Source: Aplidium turbinatum (Eukaryota; Chordata; Ascidiacea; Aplousobranchia; Polyclinidae). Taken from it: 64,000 nucleotides of DNA. Position numbers and translations under genes: made by a program. A model generated the notes under the pieces. It had not been told where the DNA came from and did no database searches. It saw nothing but the letters and a program-made list of their open reading frames with translations. Shown piece by piece: positions 63,932 through 64,000 of this stretch. Within the stretch, counting starts at the first letter, position 1; each line of letters begins with the position of its first letter. The stretch is from the NCBI GenBank assembly GCA_918807975.1, contig OU964924.1, positions 3,918,501 to 3,982,500 on the forward strand, in the 5' to 3' direction.

Positions 63932-64000
63932 TTAAGATCCCTCTTGCACTCAGTTCAGTTGCAGAAGAAAAAATAATATTAGCAGAGGGTGGGAATCGAA

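Overview
The window is animal genomic DNA, AT-rich, with GT-AG introns and an extreme load of nested mobile elements. CRE-like TGACGTCA boxes, hAT, pogo-like and Penelope-like elements, a CR1/L2-like LINE and tRNA-derived SINEs suggest a marine invertebrate. A tunicate is my best guess, but the sequence alone does not settle the species.

Host genes. Two Kelch-like (KLHL, BTB-BACK-Kelch) genes lie on the minus strand. KLHL-A has seven phase-consistent coding exons between 30300 (start codon) and 6373. They encode the BTB domain, the BACK domain and the first Kelch repeats, and the gene continues off the left edge. KLHL-B contributes a Kelch exon (59756-59891) and a phase-matched last exon with a stop codon (58277-58382); its 5' part lies beyond the right edge. 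Such proteins are usually substrate adaptors of Cullin-3 ubiquitin ligases. Intron 4 of KLHL-A is stretched by a LINE and a 2.6-kb hAT element, and its intron 1 holds a hammerhead ribozyme on the opposite strand.

Mobile elements, left to right. 1-1663: fold-back element with a G-rich telomere-like core and a nested hAT. 4.4-5.2 kb: pogo-like element. 5.9-9.4 kb: LINE fragments, SINE and MITEs between KLHL-A exons. 11.2-14.5 kb: long palindromic fold-back element with a hAT in one arm. 15.2-17.4 kb: hAT, third fold-back copy and SINE. 18.6-26 kb: LINE split by a 2.85-kb hAT that itself carries another hAT. 26.1-28.7 kb: hAT. 31-34.5 kb: pogo-like MITE, hAT and SINE. 34.7-44.8 kb: a Penelope-like element whose GIY-YIG region is split by two hAT elements standing side by side, the first carrying a TIR element with a higher-order satellite and two PIN-like genes. 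45-47.3 kb: MITEs and SINE. 47.6-55.3 kb: a 7.8-kb hAT with a degenerate transposase, an LTR-retrotransposon fossil, a SINE and a second gene pairing a THAP-like exon with a P2X7-type intracellular domain. 55.7-64 kb: MITEs, KLHL-B exons, a second hammerhead ribozyme, SINE and Penelope-like remains.

The most notable items are the hAT with THAP and P2X7-tail cargo, two canonical hammerhead ribozymes, the back-to-back hAT insertions sharing one target octamer, and the TIR element with an alternating ~176-bp satellite. Most element boundaries rest on target-site duplications read directly from the sequence.
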